A stretch of 55,909 bases of DNA from Bacteroidota bacterium (GTDB lineage: Bacteria > Bacteroidota > Bacteroidia > Chitinophagales > Saprospiraceae): assembly GCA_029781095.1 (NCBI GenBank), contig JAKOXM010000545.1, positions 1 through 55,909 on the forward strand, given 5' to 3'. The first letter of the stretch is position 1. Every line of letters begins with the position of its first letter. The notes under the pieces were generated by a model. The model was given only the letters and a program-made list of their open reading frames with translations. It made no database searches and had not been told where the DNA came from. Position numbers and translations under genes: made by a program. Shown one piece after another: positions 40,405-48,394 of this stretch.

Positions 40405-40412
40405 TATTTTTG
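40405..40412 (+). promoter_or_regulatory. Candidate -7 box before the tandem hairpin array
   Basis: TATTTTTG matches TAnnTTTG and lies 6 bases before the repeat array and 155 bases before the thioredoxin-fold gene. No TTG at the usual distance. If used, it gives a leader made mainly of repeats. Confidence 0.4.
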
Positions 40413-40417
40413 CCCAC

Positions 40418-40524
40418 GTAACGCCAACCTCCGGTTGGCAACAAGTAACACCAACCCCGGTTGGCAACACGTAACACCAACCCCCGGTTGGCAACAAGTA
40501 ACACCAGCCTCCGGTTGCCACGAT
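40418..40524. repeat. Tandem repeat: four ~27-base units each with a CCAACC/GGTTGG hairpin
   Basis: Units start at 40418, 40445, 40471 and 40498 and are 26-27 bases long, of the form GTAACACCAACCCCCGGTTG plus GCAACAA. Each can form a small CCAACC...GGTTGG hairpin. The last unit is the most diverged. They occupy the gap between the divergent GH92 and thioredoxin-fold genes. A TATTTTTG box at 40405-40412 directly precedes the array, so it may be transcribed into the 5' leader of the gene at 40567. Confidence 0.8.
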
Positions 40525-40566
40525 AACCGTCAGCAGCCGCCAGGCAGACCAAAACAGTTCTAAACG

Positions 40567-41976
40567 ATGAAGTATTTTAAATTTGTCCTCTTCGCTGCAC
40601 TCTTGTTGAACGTCGCCGTAGCGCAGGCACAGGCAACCGACAGCACGCTGATCGACGTTCAGATTGAAGGAATTCCCGCCGGAAAAACACGCCTGGTCGG
40701 TGTGTTCGGCGATCGCAACTATCTCGCTGATTCCGCGGTCGTGGATGCAACCGGACATTTTACCTTGAGTCGCAAAAGTCCGCTTCCGGCTGGATTTTAC
40801 ACTTTTCTCCTTCCGGGGGGCAACAAGAACTTTTCCATTCTCATCGACAACGATCAGAAATTCTCGCTGAAAGGCAAAGCCAGCGACATCGGCGGCACCA
40901 TGGAGGTGAACGGTTCGCTCAATACCGAGTTGTTTTATAAAAATTACCGTTTTCAGGCGGCACAGGACCCGGAATTGCAAAAACTGGGTGAAATCCTGCG
41001 CGCCAACCCGGAATCATCGCCGGAATTCAAAAAAGCCAAAGAACGGCAGGACCAGATACTGGCCGACCGCAAGGCGCACCTCGATGAAATATACACCAGA
41101 TACCCGGATGCGTTTTTCACTAAATTCAAGATTGCCGGGCAAAACCCCGACCTGACCTACCCGCGCAAGCCCAACGGCGACATCGACACCCTCGCGCAGG
41201 TGATGTACTACCGCGGTCATTTCTGGGACGGCGTCGATTTTAAGGACAAACGGCTGCTGTACACGCCCGTGATCGGCAACAAACTCCGCCGGTACATCAA
41301 GGATCTGACGCCGCAAAACCGCGATTCCATTATTCCGGTGGCCGACGAGATCATTCGCCGGGTAATTCCTTACAAGGACTATTTCCAGTTTTTTGCCAAC
41401 TGGGTTGCGCTGCAATACGAGAATACCAAAACGACCGTGATGGATGGCGAGGGCGTATACGTACACGTCATCAAAAATTTCTTCACGCCCGAACTCGCCT
41501 ACTGGGATACGCCCGAAGACCTCGCAAAACTGCAAAAACACGCCTGGGAAATGGAAGCCAGCCTGATGGGCAAAAAGGGCCCCGACGTGCGTGCGCTCGA
41601 CGTGAACGGCGAATACAAAAGCATTTACGAGATGACGGCCCCCATCATCGTGGTGTTTATGTACAGCCCCGATTGCGAGCATTGCCAGAAGGATTCACCC
41701 AAAATAGCTGAAATAGCGCGTAACTGGAAAAGCCGCGGCGTCGAATTTTTCGGTATCGGCGTCAACACAAACGAGGCCGACTGGAAAGCCTTTGTGAAGA
41801 AAAACAACTTTCCTTTCACCAATGTGTATGATCCGACCAACCGGGCCATCTACGCCAAATATTTCGTTGACATCACACCGGAATTGTATGTGCTCGATAA
41901 AGATCGCATCATCGTGGCCAAAAACCTGCACGCCGATCAGTTGGAAGATGTGTTTCAGCGCGAGTTGAGACACTAA
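40567..41976 (+). CDS. Thioredoxin-fold protein with DUF4369/DUF5106-like region (TlpA-type)
   Basis: A 469-residue exported protein with a signal peptide (MKYFKFVLFAALLLNVAVAQAQ). The N-terminal beta-domain (about 25-120; VQIEGIPAGKTRLVGVFGDR) fits DUF4369. A helical DUF5106-like middle (about 125-325) follows, and then a TlpA/thioredoxin domain (about 335-469) with active-site CEHC (YSPDCEHCQKDSPK, about 367-371) and the cis-Pro segment TPELYVLDKD. Such proteins are periplasmic thiol-disulfide oxidoreductases of Bacteroidota. The substrate is unknown. It is divergent from GH92 and transcribed towards a terminator of the opposite strand. Confidence 0.85.
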   Translation: MKYFKFVLFAALLLNVAVAQAQATDSTLIDVQIEGIPAGKTRLVGVFGDRNYLADSAVVDATGHFTLSRKSPLPAGFYTFLLPGGNKNFSILIDNDQKFSLKGKASDIGGTMEVNGSLNTELFYKNYRFQAAQDPELQKLGEILRANPESSPEFKKAKERQDQILADRKAHLDEIYTRYPDAFFTKFKIAGQNPDLTYPRKPNGDIDTLAQVMYYRGHFWDGVDFKDKRLLYTPVIGNKLRRYIKDLTPQNRDSIIPVADEIIRRVIPYKDYFQFFANWVALQYENTKTTVMDGEGVYVHVIKNFFTPELAYWDTPEDLAKLQKHAWEMEASLMGKKGPDVRALDVNGEYKSIYEMTAPIIVVFMYSPDCEHCQKDSPKIAEIARNWKSRGVEFFGIGVNTNEADWKAFVKKNNFPFTNVYDPTNRAIYAKYFVDITPELYVLDKDRIIVAKNLHADQLEDVFQRELRH

Positions 41977-42019
41977 TTCTTAATTACAGGTTGTTCTCCC
42001 CTTGATTTACAGATACGCA

Positions 42020-42061
42020 AAAAAAGAGGCGTTCTTACAAATCGCATTGTAAAAACGCCTC
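42020..42061 (-). terminator. Terminator for the minus-strand lipoprotein gene
   Basis: A 15-base arm (GAGGCGTTCTTACAA, 42026-42040) pairs with 42047-42061 with one mismatch around a six-base loop. On the minus strand TTTTTT follows. It is 32 bases beyond the lipoprotein stop at 42093 and 44 bases after the plus-strand gene stop, so it may serve both. Confidence 0.85.
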
Positions 42062-42092
42062 AATCCGAATTTCATTTATTGTATTCGTGAGA

Positions 42093-42650
42093 TCAAATTG
42101 AATACAATTTTTTTAGTTTCTCCCAGTTTTCACCATGTGCGGAGAAATATTGTTCTGGTTTGGGCAATTTCGTTTTCGCATACTCCACATTACGGTTGTA
42201 TTCGCTTGTTACTAATTCCCGAATCTGTTGGTCTGTCCAAACCCCTTTCAGCCTTCCAGCTAATTTTCCTAATACGACCGGATCGATCAATTTCAATCCT
42301 GACAGTTCTTTTGTATAGAAGATAATCGTTTGATCGTCTGCATTTTTATCTATCTGGAAATCTTTTACGAGGTGGTAAATCGCAATTTTTCTCAAGTTTT
42401 CATAAGAAGGTTCATTCCTGTAATTGGGAAGTTCTTCCCGGTACATTTTATCCAAATCCTGCCATGTATGTTGGTCCATTTGGAGCATCAGGCTCGTGAC
42501 GGGGTTGTCTGACGACAGTACGCTGGGTGGTGTTTTACTTTCTGCAAGTGGATAATTTTTAGGGGTTTCCTCTGAAGCTTTATTTTGACAAGCGGATAAT
42601 ACGCTCAAAAAGGTTGCTATTGAAAAAACAACCACTGAGAAGTTTTTCAT
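42093..42650 (-). CDS. Predicted lipoprotein, function unknown
   Basis: A 185-residue protein whose start at 42650 gives a lipoprotein signal (MKNFSVVVFSIATFLSVLSACQ) with a lipobox ending in Cys about residue 20. The mature part is rich in Gln, Lys and Tyr, helical, with no known motif (WQDLDKMYREELPNYRNEPS, QRIRELV-like TDQQIRELVTSEYNRNVEYA). It lies 23 bases downstream of the small Cys-rich peptide gene in the same direction. The nucleotide composition is AT-rich compared to the surrounding genes. It may be an anchor or a partner for the peptide; that is inference. Confidence 0.7.
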   Translation of the reverse strand: MKNFSVVVFSIATFLSVLSACQNKASEETPKNYPLAESKTPPSVLSSDNPVTSLMLQMDQHTWQDLDKMYREELPNYRNEPSYENLRKIAIYHLVKDFQIDKNADDQTIIFYTKELSGLKLIDPVVLGKLAGRLKGVWTDQQIRELVTSEYNRNVEYAKTKLPKPEQYFSAHGENWEKLKKLYSI

Positions 42651-42673
42651 AACAAATAGTTTTAGAAGATAAA

Positions 42674-42952
42674 TTAAGTATTTTGACGGCAACAAGTAGA
42701 TTGGGCAGCAGTTCCGGTAATCGTGGTGGTAGTATTAACAGACCAAACGTCGCCACCTTCATTCGTATAAGTGTAATAAAACCCGACTGATAAAGGTGCA
42801 TCATGACAACAGTCTGTTCCATCAACGCTGTAAGTTGTTATTCCAGTTGCATGTTCTCCACATTCACAATGTTTTGGATCTGCACCCAAAGCCTGATATA
42901 GGGGCATTAAACAAAAAGGGATGATCAGTAAGGGGAAAAAAATCTTTTTCAT
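42674..42952 (-). CDS. Small Cys-rich exported peptide, function unknown
   Basis: A 92-residue protein. The first 23 residues form a signal peptide (MKKIFFPLLIIPFCLMPLYQ). The mature part contains six cysteines as CEC, CC and CC, in CECGEHATG, DGTDCCHDAP and AQSTCCRQNT, with a Thr/Tyr/Ser-rich middle of beta character. No family is recognised. The gene is 23 bases before the lipoprotein gene. A toxin-like, bacteriocin-like, adhesin or metal-binding peptide are all possible. It sits in an AT-rich patch, which suggests recent acquisition. The stop is at the end of the gene, with no C-terminal sorting domain. Confidence 0.6.
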   Translation of the reverse strand: MKKIFFPLLIIPFCLMPLYQALGADPKHCECGEHATGITTYSVDGTDCCHDAPLSVGFYYTYTNEGGDVWSVNTTTTITGTAAQSTCCRQNT

Positions 42953-43007
42953 AATCGATGAGCAATTTTGATGGTTGAAAAAATGAAATTCCTAATTCAA
43001 AAATAAT

Positions 43008-43060
43008 GTGATTTTTTTGTAAAAGATTTTTTTTGTAAAAGAATTTTTTTGTAAAAATCA
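43008..43060. repeat. AT-rich direct repeats of TTTTTTTGTAAAA
   Basis: Three consecutive copies of a T-run followed by GTAAAA occur in the spacer just upstream of the Cys-rich peptide gene, within a nearly pure AT stretch. They could contain promoter or bending elements. No gene lies in 42953-43111. Confidence 0.5.
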
Positions 43061-43111
43061 AATTTTTTAAATAACAATTTGATTTTAAATGAATTATGCG
43101 GCCTAAATTAC

Positions 43112-43903
43112 TCATTCATTGATGTCCCACTGGTATTCTATAAATGTTATTTTTAATTGCTCTTTGATATATACGTAGGTGTATTTATTCAGAAATTTTT
43201 TCAGGTCGCCGAAATCAGCGGCATACCATTCGAATATTTTGCTCACCCGGGCTTTGGAGGCGGTAATGGTATTGAACGAGGCGTTATTGATAAATGCTTT
43301 TGTGCGGGCATCGAGGGTGGTTTCGAGATTTTCGGCGGTGTACGCGTGGTTCCACAGCGGCGGGCACGACCGCGCGGCGCAATTGATGACAAAATGGATG
43401 CGCGGGTCTTTGAACTGCGGGCGCAGGATGTCGTTCTCGATGTTGTTCAGGCTGTATTTTTTATCTCCGATCCTGATGCGTTTTACGTCCCAGGTTTTGC
43501 CGCCGTCGAAGTTCAGGATGCTCCTGGCCGGGTAGTTATCGACGATCAGTTTGAGTGTAAAAGCGTTGTAGGTGTTGATCCAGAAGGCCATTTTTTCTTC
43601 GCGGGTCCAGTCTTCCTGCACCGGGTTGTCGCTCAGCATGCGGCAGTAGGCATTCAAGGCGTCTTTATCCGTTTTCAGACCTTTGTAATTAACCTTGCCG
43701 GCATCGCTGACGTATTTTTGAAGCAGCGAATCCAGCCCAAGGTGATCGATTGCCGGATGCTGTTGTCCGGAGTCGGGCCCGGCAATGCCAAATTCCAGTC
43801 TGAAACCTGGTGTTGCGGAAGCAACGGTGTCCGTCTTCTGTGCGAATCCGTTGAGGGACAAGGCGCTTGAAAAGAAAGCGGCGAGAAAGGCTTTTTTATA
43901 CAT
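43112..43903 (-). CDS. DUF547 domain-containing exported protein
   Basis: A 263-residue protein with a signal peptide (MYKKAFLAAFFSSALSLNGFAQ) and a DUF547 domain (about 55-245). Signature segments are REEKMAFWINTYNAFTLKLI, the RIGDKKYSLNNIENDILRP loop, and HFVINCAARSCPPLWNHAYT, whose Cys-x-x-x-x-Cys and His positions are conserved in the family. DUF547 proteins are widespread and exported, with no established reaction; resemblance to transglutaminase-like folds has been discussed. It is preceded by three palindromic repeats on its 5' side. Confidence 0.9.
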   Translation of the reverse strand: MYKKAFLAAFFSSALSLNGFAQKTDTVASATPGFRLEFGIAGPDSGQQHPAIDHLGLDSLLQKYVSDAGKVNYKGLKTDKDALNAYCRMLSDNPVQEDWTREEKMAFWINTYNAFTLKLIVDNYPARSILNFDGGKTWDVKRIRIGDKKYSLNNIENDILRPQFKDPRIHFVINCAARSCPPLWNHAYTAENLETTLDARTKAFINNASFNTITASKARVSKIFEWYAADFGDLKKFLNKYTYVYIKEQLKITFIEYQWDINE

Positions 43904-43943
43904 GGTTTCTGATTTGCAGTGTTTTGATGTTTAAGATTTTTTT

Positions 43944-44036
43944 CCCGCAGATTTGCGCAGAAAAAACACGCAGATTAACGCTGATTTTTTATTTGATCTG
44001 CGCGCATCTGCGGCCTTTTCTGCGTAAATCTGCGGG
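43944..44036. repeat. Palindromic repeat unit 1 of 3
   Basis: Inverted repeat with 21-base arms that match at 20 positions (left from CCCGCAGATTTGCGCAGAAA, right ending in CTGCGGG), enclosing a second partial palindrome of GCGCGCA/TGCGG type. The same sequence repeats at 44066 and 44187 with a 121-122 base period. The 534-base spacer 43904-44437 between DUF547 and gldA is mostly made of the three units. Confidence 0.85.
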
Positions 44037-44065
44037 AAACCCCTTGCGCGATTAAGAGTTTTTCT

Positions 44066-44157
44066 CCCGCAGATTTGCGCAGAAAAAACACGCAGATTAA
44101 CGCTGATTTTAATTTGTTCTGCGCGCACCTGCGGCCTTTTCTGCACATATCTGCGGG
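44066..44157. repeat. Palindromic repeat unit 2 of 3
   Basis: Nearly identical to unit 1 (starts CCCGCAGATTTGCGCAG, ends TCTGCGGG) with a few base changes. A shared 25-30 base linker, ACCCCTTGCGCGATTAAGAG, links it to unit 1 and recurs before unit 3. Confidence 0.85.
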
Positions 44158-44186
44158 AAACCCCTTGCGCGATTTAAGAGTTTTTT

Positions 44187-44279
44187 CCCGCAGATTTGCG
44201 CAGAAAAAACACGCAGATTAACGCTGATTTTTTATTTGTTCTGCGCGCATCTGCGGCCTTTTCTGCGCATATCTGCGGG
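44187..44279. repeat. Palindromic repeat unit 3 of 3
   Basis: Same sequence and fold as units 1 and 2, ending 158 bases before the gldA start codon. The conserved linker before it shows that the array grew by duplication of the unit plus linker, or by nested insertion. Confidence 0.85.
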
Positions 44280-44390
44280 AAAACCGACTCAACATATTCT
44301 GAGAAAACGGTCAGGCCGGGTTTTTCGTTTATACCAGACACCGGAAGACCCGAAAGTGTTTTCATGCCGACAATCCTCCACACCTTTTTC

Positions 44391-44398
44391 TACTTTTG
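44391..44398 (+). promoter_or_regulatory. Candidate -7 box for gldA
   Basis: TACTTTTG matches TAnnTTTG and lies 39 bases upstream of the gldA ATG at 44438. No TTG at the usual spacing is obvious. Confidence 0.45.
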
Positions 44399-44437
44399 CG
44401 CGTTCTTCCAACCCGAAAACCATTCAACCCAGGTACG

Positions 44438-45343
44438 ATGTCAGTAAAAGTCACCAACCTCGTCAAAATATTTGAAACCCAGCGCGCGGTGGATGATGTG
44501 TCGTTCGAGGCGCATCGGGGAGAAGTGCTCGGATTTCTCGGCCCCAACGGCGCCGGCAAAACGACCACGATGAAAATCATCACCGGCTACCTGCCTCAAA
44601 GCGGCGGCACAGCCGAGGTCTGTGGCTTCGACGTGAACGACAAGCCGATGGAAGCGCGCGCCCGGGTGGGTTACCTGCCCGAGCACAATCCGCTCTACCG
44701 CGATATGTACGTACGCGAATACCTGAATTTTACAGCCGGGGTGCACCGTGTGCCGAATGCCCGGCGCCGTGTGGAGGAAATGGTAGAGCGCACCGGCCTG
44801 AGCAGTCATCGCCACAAACAGATTGGCGAGCTTTCAAAGGGCTACCGGCAGCGCGTAGGTCTGGCGCAGGCGATGCTTCACGACCCGGAAGTACTTATCC
44901 TCGACGAGCCAACTTCCGGCCTCGACCCCAACCAGATCGTGGAGATACGCCAGCTGATAAAAGACCTCGGGAAAGAAAAAACGGTCATCCTCAGCACGCA
45001 CATCCTGGGCGAAGTAGAGGCTGTGTGCGACCGCGCCATCATCATCAACAAAGGCAAACTGGTGGCCAACGCGCCGATCACGGAATTGAAACAACAGTTT
45101 TCGGGTCAGAGCATCGTGACGGTGGAGTTTGCCGAAAGCATTGATAAAAGCCTGCTAACCAGGATTAAAAACGTACAGGTGGTTAAAAGCCTCGGCAAAA
45201 ACCGCTGGGAACTGCGCGCCGCGGCAGAACACGATATTCGCGCCGATATATTTGCCTTCGCCGTATCGAACAAGGCAACCCTGCTGGAATTGAGAAAAGA
45301 AGCCTTCAGCGTGGAAGAAGTTTTCCAGCAATTGACGAAGTGA
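44438..45343 (+). CDS. gldA: Gliding-motility ABC transporter ATPase GldA
   Basis: A 301-residue ABC ATPase beginning MSVKVTNLVKIFETQRAVDD; the ORF-track start 14 codons upstream lies over the promoter region. Walker A LGPNGAGKTTTM, signature LSKGYRQRVGLAQAM, Walker B VLILDEPTSGLDPNQ and the switch His in LSTHILGEVEAVCD are intact. The C-terminal about 75 residues (FSGQSIVTVEFAESIDKSLL) match the GldA tail. GldA with GldF and GldG forms an ABC complex required for gliding in Flavobacterium. GldA is followed by a cupin gene and gldF; gldG is not in this window. Other ABC exporters of the same family are possible. Confidence 0.82.
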   Translation: MSVKVTNLVKIFETQRAVDDVSFEAHRGEVLGFLGPNGAGKTTTMKIITGYLPQSGGTAEVCGFDVNDKPMEARARVGYLPEHNPLYRDMYVREYLNFTAGVHRVPNARRRVEEMVERTGLSSHRHKQIGELSKGYRQRVGLAQAMLHDPEVLILDEPTSGLDPNQIVEIRQLIKDLGKEKTVILSTHILGEVEAVCDRAIIINKGKLVANAPITELKQQFSGQSIVTVEFAESIDKSLLTRIKNVQVVKSLGKNRWELRAAAEHDIRADIFAFAVSNKATLLELRKEAFSVEEVFQQLTK

Positions 45344-45371
45344 TTTTCTTCAATAGCAAAATCGAACGGAC

Positions 45372-45734
45372 ATGCCTGAAAAAGTAAACATCGGGGAAAA
45401 ACTTTCCCTTTTTTCAAAATACTGGAGCCCGAAAATCGCAGGCGAACTGAACGGACAGCAGGTAAAACTGGTGAAATTTAAAGGCGAATTCGTGTGGCAC
45501 AAACATGACCATGAGGACGAAATGTTTTTTGTCTTGAAGGGTCGTTTCAAAATGGAATTCAGAGACAAAACCGTTGAGTTGCAGGAGAATGAATTTTTAA
45601 TCGTGCCGCGCGGCGTAGAGCACCGGCCTGTTGCGGAAGAAGAAGTCGCCGTTATGCTTTTCGAACCCGCAGGCACCCTGAATACCGGCGATGTGCGACA
45701 CGAACTGACCCAAGAAGTGCTTCAGAAAATTTAG
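45372..45734 (+). CDS. Cupin-domain protein
   Basis: A 120-residue single-domain cupin. The metal-binding histidines and acid appear in FVWHKHDHEDEMFFVLKGRF (cupin motif 1) and the second motif in FLIVPRGVEHRPVAEEEVAV, completing an HxH-x3-E...H metal site. Located in the cytoplasm. It lies 28 bases after gldA and 25 bases before gldF and should be co-transcribed with them, although cupins are not a usual part of the gliding transporter. The substrate is unknown. Confidence 0.88.
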   Translation: MPEKVNIGEKLSLFSKYWSPKIAGELNGQQVKLVKFKGEFVWHKHDHEDEMFFVLKGRFKMEFRDKTVELQENEFLIVPRGVEHRPVAEEEVAVMLFEPAGTLNTGDVRHELTQEVLQKI

Positions 45735-45759
45735 AAGTCATTCCCTTTACGAACAGACC

Positions 45760-46491
45760 ATGTTTTCAATATTTAAAAAAGAAATCAACGCGTTTTTTTC
45801 CTCGCTGATCGGTTACATCGTAATCGGAGTGTTTCTGGTGCTCATGGGCCTGGTAATGTGGGTTTTTCCCGACTATAGCGTTCTGGACGGCAATTACGCC
45901 AACCTCGATACCTTGTTCGCCATCGCTCCGATGATCTTCATGTTCCTGATCCCTGCGGTTACGATGCGCACTTTTGCGGAAGAAAAACAAAGCGGCACCA
46001 TCGAGTTGCTGGTTACGCGCCCTATTTCCGACTGGCAGATCGTGGGCGGAAAATTTCTGGCCAGTTTTGCATTGGTCGTTTTTGCCCTGATACCCACGGT
46101 TTTGTATTACATCACCATTTACAAGTTGGGAGCGCCTCCCGGCAACCTGGACTCGGGCGGTATTCTCGGTTCCTATATCGGTTTGTTATTCCTTGCCGGC
46201 GCTTTTGTCGCGATCGGTGTTTTCGCCAGCTCGCTGACCAACAACCAGATCATTGCCTTCGTGCTGGCTACGTTCCTTTGCTTTTTCGTTTACCTCGCGT
46301 TCGGTTTTCTCAGCAGGTTGCCGATCTTTTTCGGTAAAACCGACGACATCGTGCAATCCATCGGCATCGAATACCACTACAACTCCGTCAGTCGCGGCGT
46401 ACTCGACTCGCGGGATGTGGTTTATTTCGTTTCCGTCATTGCGCTGTTTCTCGCGGCCACGGTGTTGTCGCTGGGCCGCAGGAGGTGGTAG
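45760..46491 (+). CDS. gldF: Gliding-motility ABC transporter permease GldF
   Basis: A 243-residue ABC-2-type permease with six transmembrane helices. It starts MFSIFKKEINAFFSSLIGYI, has the cytoplasmic coupling segment MRTFAEEKQSGTIELLVTRPI (about 73-93), and the membrane helices end with YFVSVIALFLAATVLSL. Size and sequence match GldF (about 240 residues), with GldA as the ATPase. Normally gldG follows gldF immediately; here the next gene is convergent fadD, 9 bases away. A function in gliding motility or surface adhesion export is inferred from the family. Confidence 0.82.
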   Translation: MFSIFKKEINAFFSSLIGYIVIGVFLVLMGLVMWVFPDYSVLDGNYANLDTLFAIAPMIFMFLIPAVTMRTFAEEKQSGTIELLVTRPISDWQIVGGKFLASFALVVFALIPTVLYYITIYKLGAPPGNLDSGGILGSYIGLLFLAGAFVAIGVFASSLTNNQIIAFVLATFLCFFVYLAFGFLSRLPIFFGKTDDIVQSIGIEYHYNSVSRGVLDSRDVVYFVSVIALFLAATVLSLGRRRW

Positions 46492-46500
46492 TCGGGCGGT

Positions 46501-48165
46501 TTATTTTTTCTCGTCGCGGAGGGCCCTTCGAAGTATTTTGCCAACGTTCGTTTTGGGTAATTCGTCGCGGAATTCCACCTTTTTAGGCACCTTGTAGCCG
46601 GTGAGGTTTTCGCGGCAAAATTCGATGATCTCCTGTTCCGTGAGCGAGGGGTCTTTTTTTACGATATACACCTTTACGACCTCGCCCGATTTCTCGTCCG
46701 GGATGCCAAGTGCGCAGGATTCGCGTACTTTCGGGTGCATGGCGAGCACATCCTCGATCTCGTTCGGGTACACATTGAAACCCGATACCAGGATCATGTC
46801 CTTTTTGCGGTCCACAATCTGGAAAAAACCGTCCGGGTGCATAAAGCCCATATCGCCCGTAGAAAGCCATCCGTCTTTAACGGTTTCTGCGGTGGCATCG
46901 GGACGCTGCCAGTAGCCTTTCATGACCTGCGGGCCGCGGGCCTGTATTTCACCCACGTGTTCGGGGCCGGGCGGCAACGAATTGCCCTCGTCGTCGACGA
47001 TGCGAATGTCGGTGGAAGGCACCGGCATACCGATTGTGCCAAGCCGCATATTTTTATCGACGGGGTTGACGGTCAGCACGGGGCTGCTTTCGGTCATGCC
47101 GTAGCCTTCGGTGAGCTGGCAACCCGTGACTTGTTGCCAGCGTTCGGCTACGGCGCGCTGCACGGCCATGCCGCCGCCTACCACGGCTTTCAGGGTGGAA
47201 AAGTCAAGTTTTGTAAAATCGGGGTGGTGCAGCAGGCCGTTGAAGAGCGTGTTAACTCCGGTCACGACGTTGGGCTGGTGCTTACGCCAGTCTTTTATAA
47301 GGGCTTTTAAATCGCGTGCATTGACAATCAGTATGTTGCGTGCTCCGCAATTCATAAATGCGAGGCAGTTGACGGTAAAGGCGAAGATGTGGTACAAAGG
47401 CAGCGGGCACAGCGCCACCACTTTCCCTTCCGGTAATATCGGCGAAAGCCAGGCTCTGATCTGGAGCATATTGGCCACCAGGTTGCGATTGGTGAGCATG
47501 GCTCCTTTCGACACGCCTGTGGTGCCTCCCGTATACTGGAGCGCCACCGTATCGTCAGGACTTGTCTGGAATGGTTTGATGCTGAATTTCCGGCCTTGCT
47601 TTAGTCCTTCGCCGAACCAGACAGCATTCGTAATACTGTACTTCGGCACCATGCGCTTGATGTTGCGCACCACGAAATTGACAATGGCTCCTTTTAGTCC
47701 CAGCATTTCGCCTACGCTGGTGAGTATTACCGTTTTGATCTGGGTCTCGCCCATAATTTGCTGCAGGTTTGCGGCAAAATTCTCTGCTATGATCACCGCT
47801 TTGGCGCCAGAATCGGCAAATTGGTGGCGCATTTCGCGAGGGGTGTACAGCGGGTTGGTATTCACGAGGATCAAACCTGCACGGAGGGCTCCGAAAAGGG
47901 CGATCGGGTATTGCAACAGGTTTGGCATCATCAGGGCAATACGGTCGCCGGGCTCCAGTCCCCGGGAATGCAGATAAGCTCCGAAATTCCGGCTCATCAC
48001 ATCCAGCTCGCCAAAAGTGAGCGTTTTCCCCATGGAAATAAAGGCCGGTAGATCGCGGTACTTCTGAAAACATTCTTCCACCATCGCTACCACGCTGGTG
48101 TACTTGTCGGTATCGATATTGGCAGGCACGTCGTTGGGATAATGCTGCAACCAGGGTTTTTCCAT
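46501..48165 (-). CDS. fadD: Long-chain fatty-acid--CoA ligase
   Basis: A 554-residue AMP-forming acyl-CoA synthetase. ATP-binding LQYTGGTTGVSKGAML, acyl-adenylate motif GYGMTESSPVLTVNP, the hinge STGDMGFMHPDGFFQIVDRK and the catalytic Lys region KTNVGKILRRALRD are present. Length and features agree with FadD-type ligases that activate long-chain fatty acids for beta-oxidation or lipid synthesis in the cytoplasm. It is convergent with gldF, 9 bases apart; no terminator is visible between them. No other beta-oxidation genes are adjacent. Confidence 0.93.
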   Translation of the reverse strand: MEKPWLQHYPNDVPANIDTDKYTSVVAMVEECFQKYRDLPAFISMGKTLTFGELDVMSRNFGAYLHSRGLEPGDRIALMMPNLLQYPIALFGALRAGLILVNTNPLYTPREMRHQFADSGAKAVIIAENFAANLQQIMGETQIKTVILTSVGEMLGLKGAIVNFVVRNIKRMVPKYSITNAVWFGEGLKQGRKFSIKPFQTSPDDTVALQYTGGTTGVSKGAMLTNRNLVANMLQIRAWLSPILPEGKVVALCPLPLYHIFAFTVNCLAFMNCGARNILIVNARDLKALIKDWRKHQPNVVTGVNTLFNGLLHHPDFTKLDFSTLKAVVGGGMAVQRAVAERWQQVTGCQLTEGYGMTESSPVLTVNPVDKNMRLGTIGMPVPSTDIRIVDDEGNSLPPGPEHVGEIQARGPQVMKGYWQRPDATAETVKDGWLSTGDMGFMHPDGFFQIVDRKKDMILVSGFNVYPNEIEDVLAMHPKVRESCALGIPDEKSGEVVKVYIVKKDPSLTEQEIIEFCRENLTGYKVPKKVEFRDELPKTNVGKILRRALRDEKK

Positions 48166-48394
48166 TCCTCGAAATGATTGAAGTAGCAGTGTAGCCGGCT
48201 GACCGGCAGGATTTAGAAGTTGTAAAGGGCCAAATTACCGGTTCGGCCCGTTTGATGCGCATTCAGGTGCCAATATTTTGGAAAAAAATAGAATTTCTGC
48301 TGTATTTTCGTTCCCGGTAATCCATCACGCACCTTCATTTTCCGGATACGGGGTATCCGGGGTATGACAACAAATAACCAATCCGGATATAACC

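Noticed and set aside
40418-40524. Possible CRISPR array
   Set aside because: Units are contiguous 26-27 base tandem repeats without spacers.
42010-43910. Prophage or insertion sequence boundary around the AT-rich patch
   Set aside because: No integrase, transposase or terminal inverted repeat was found; composition alone does not define an element.
43944-44279. Possible CRISPR array
   Set aside because: The unit is 92 bases with a 121-base period, and the intervening sequence is also repeated rather than unique; no cas genes are present.
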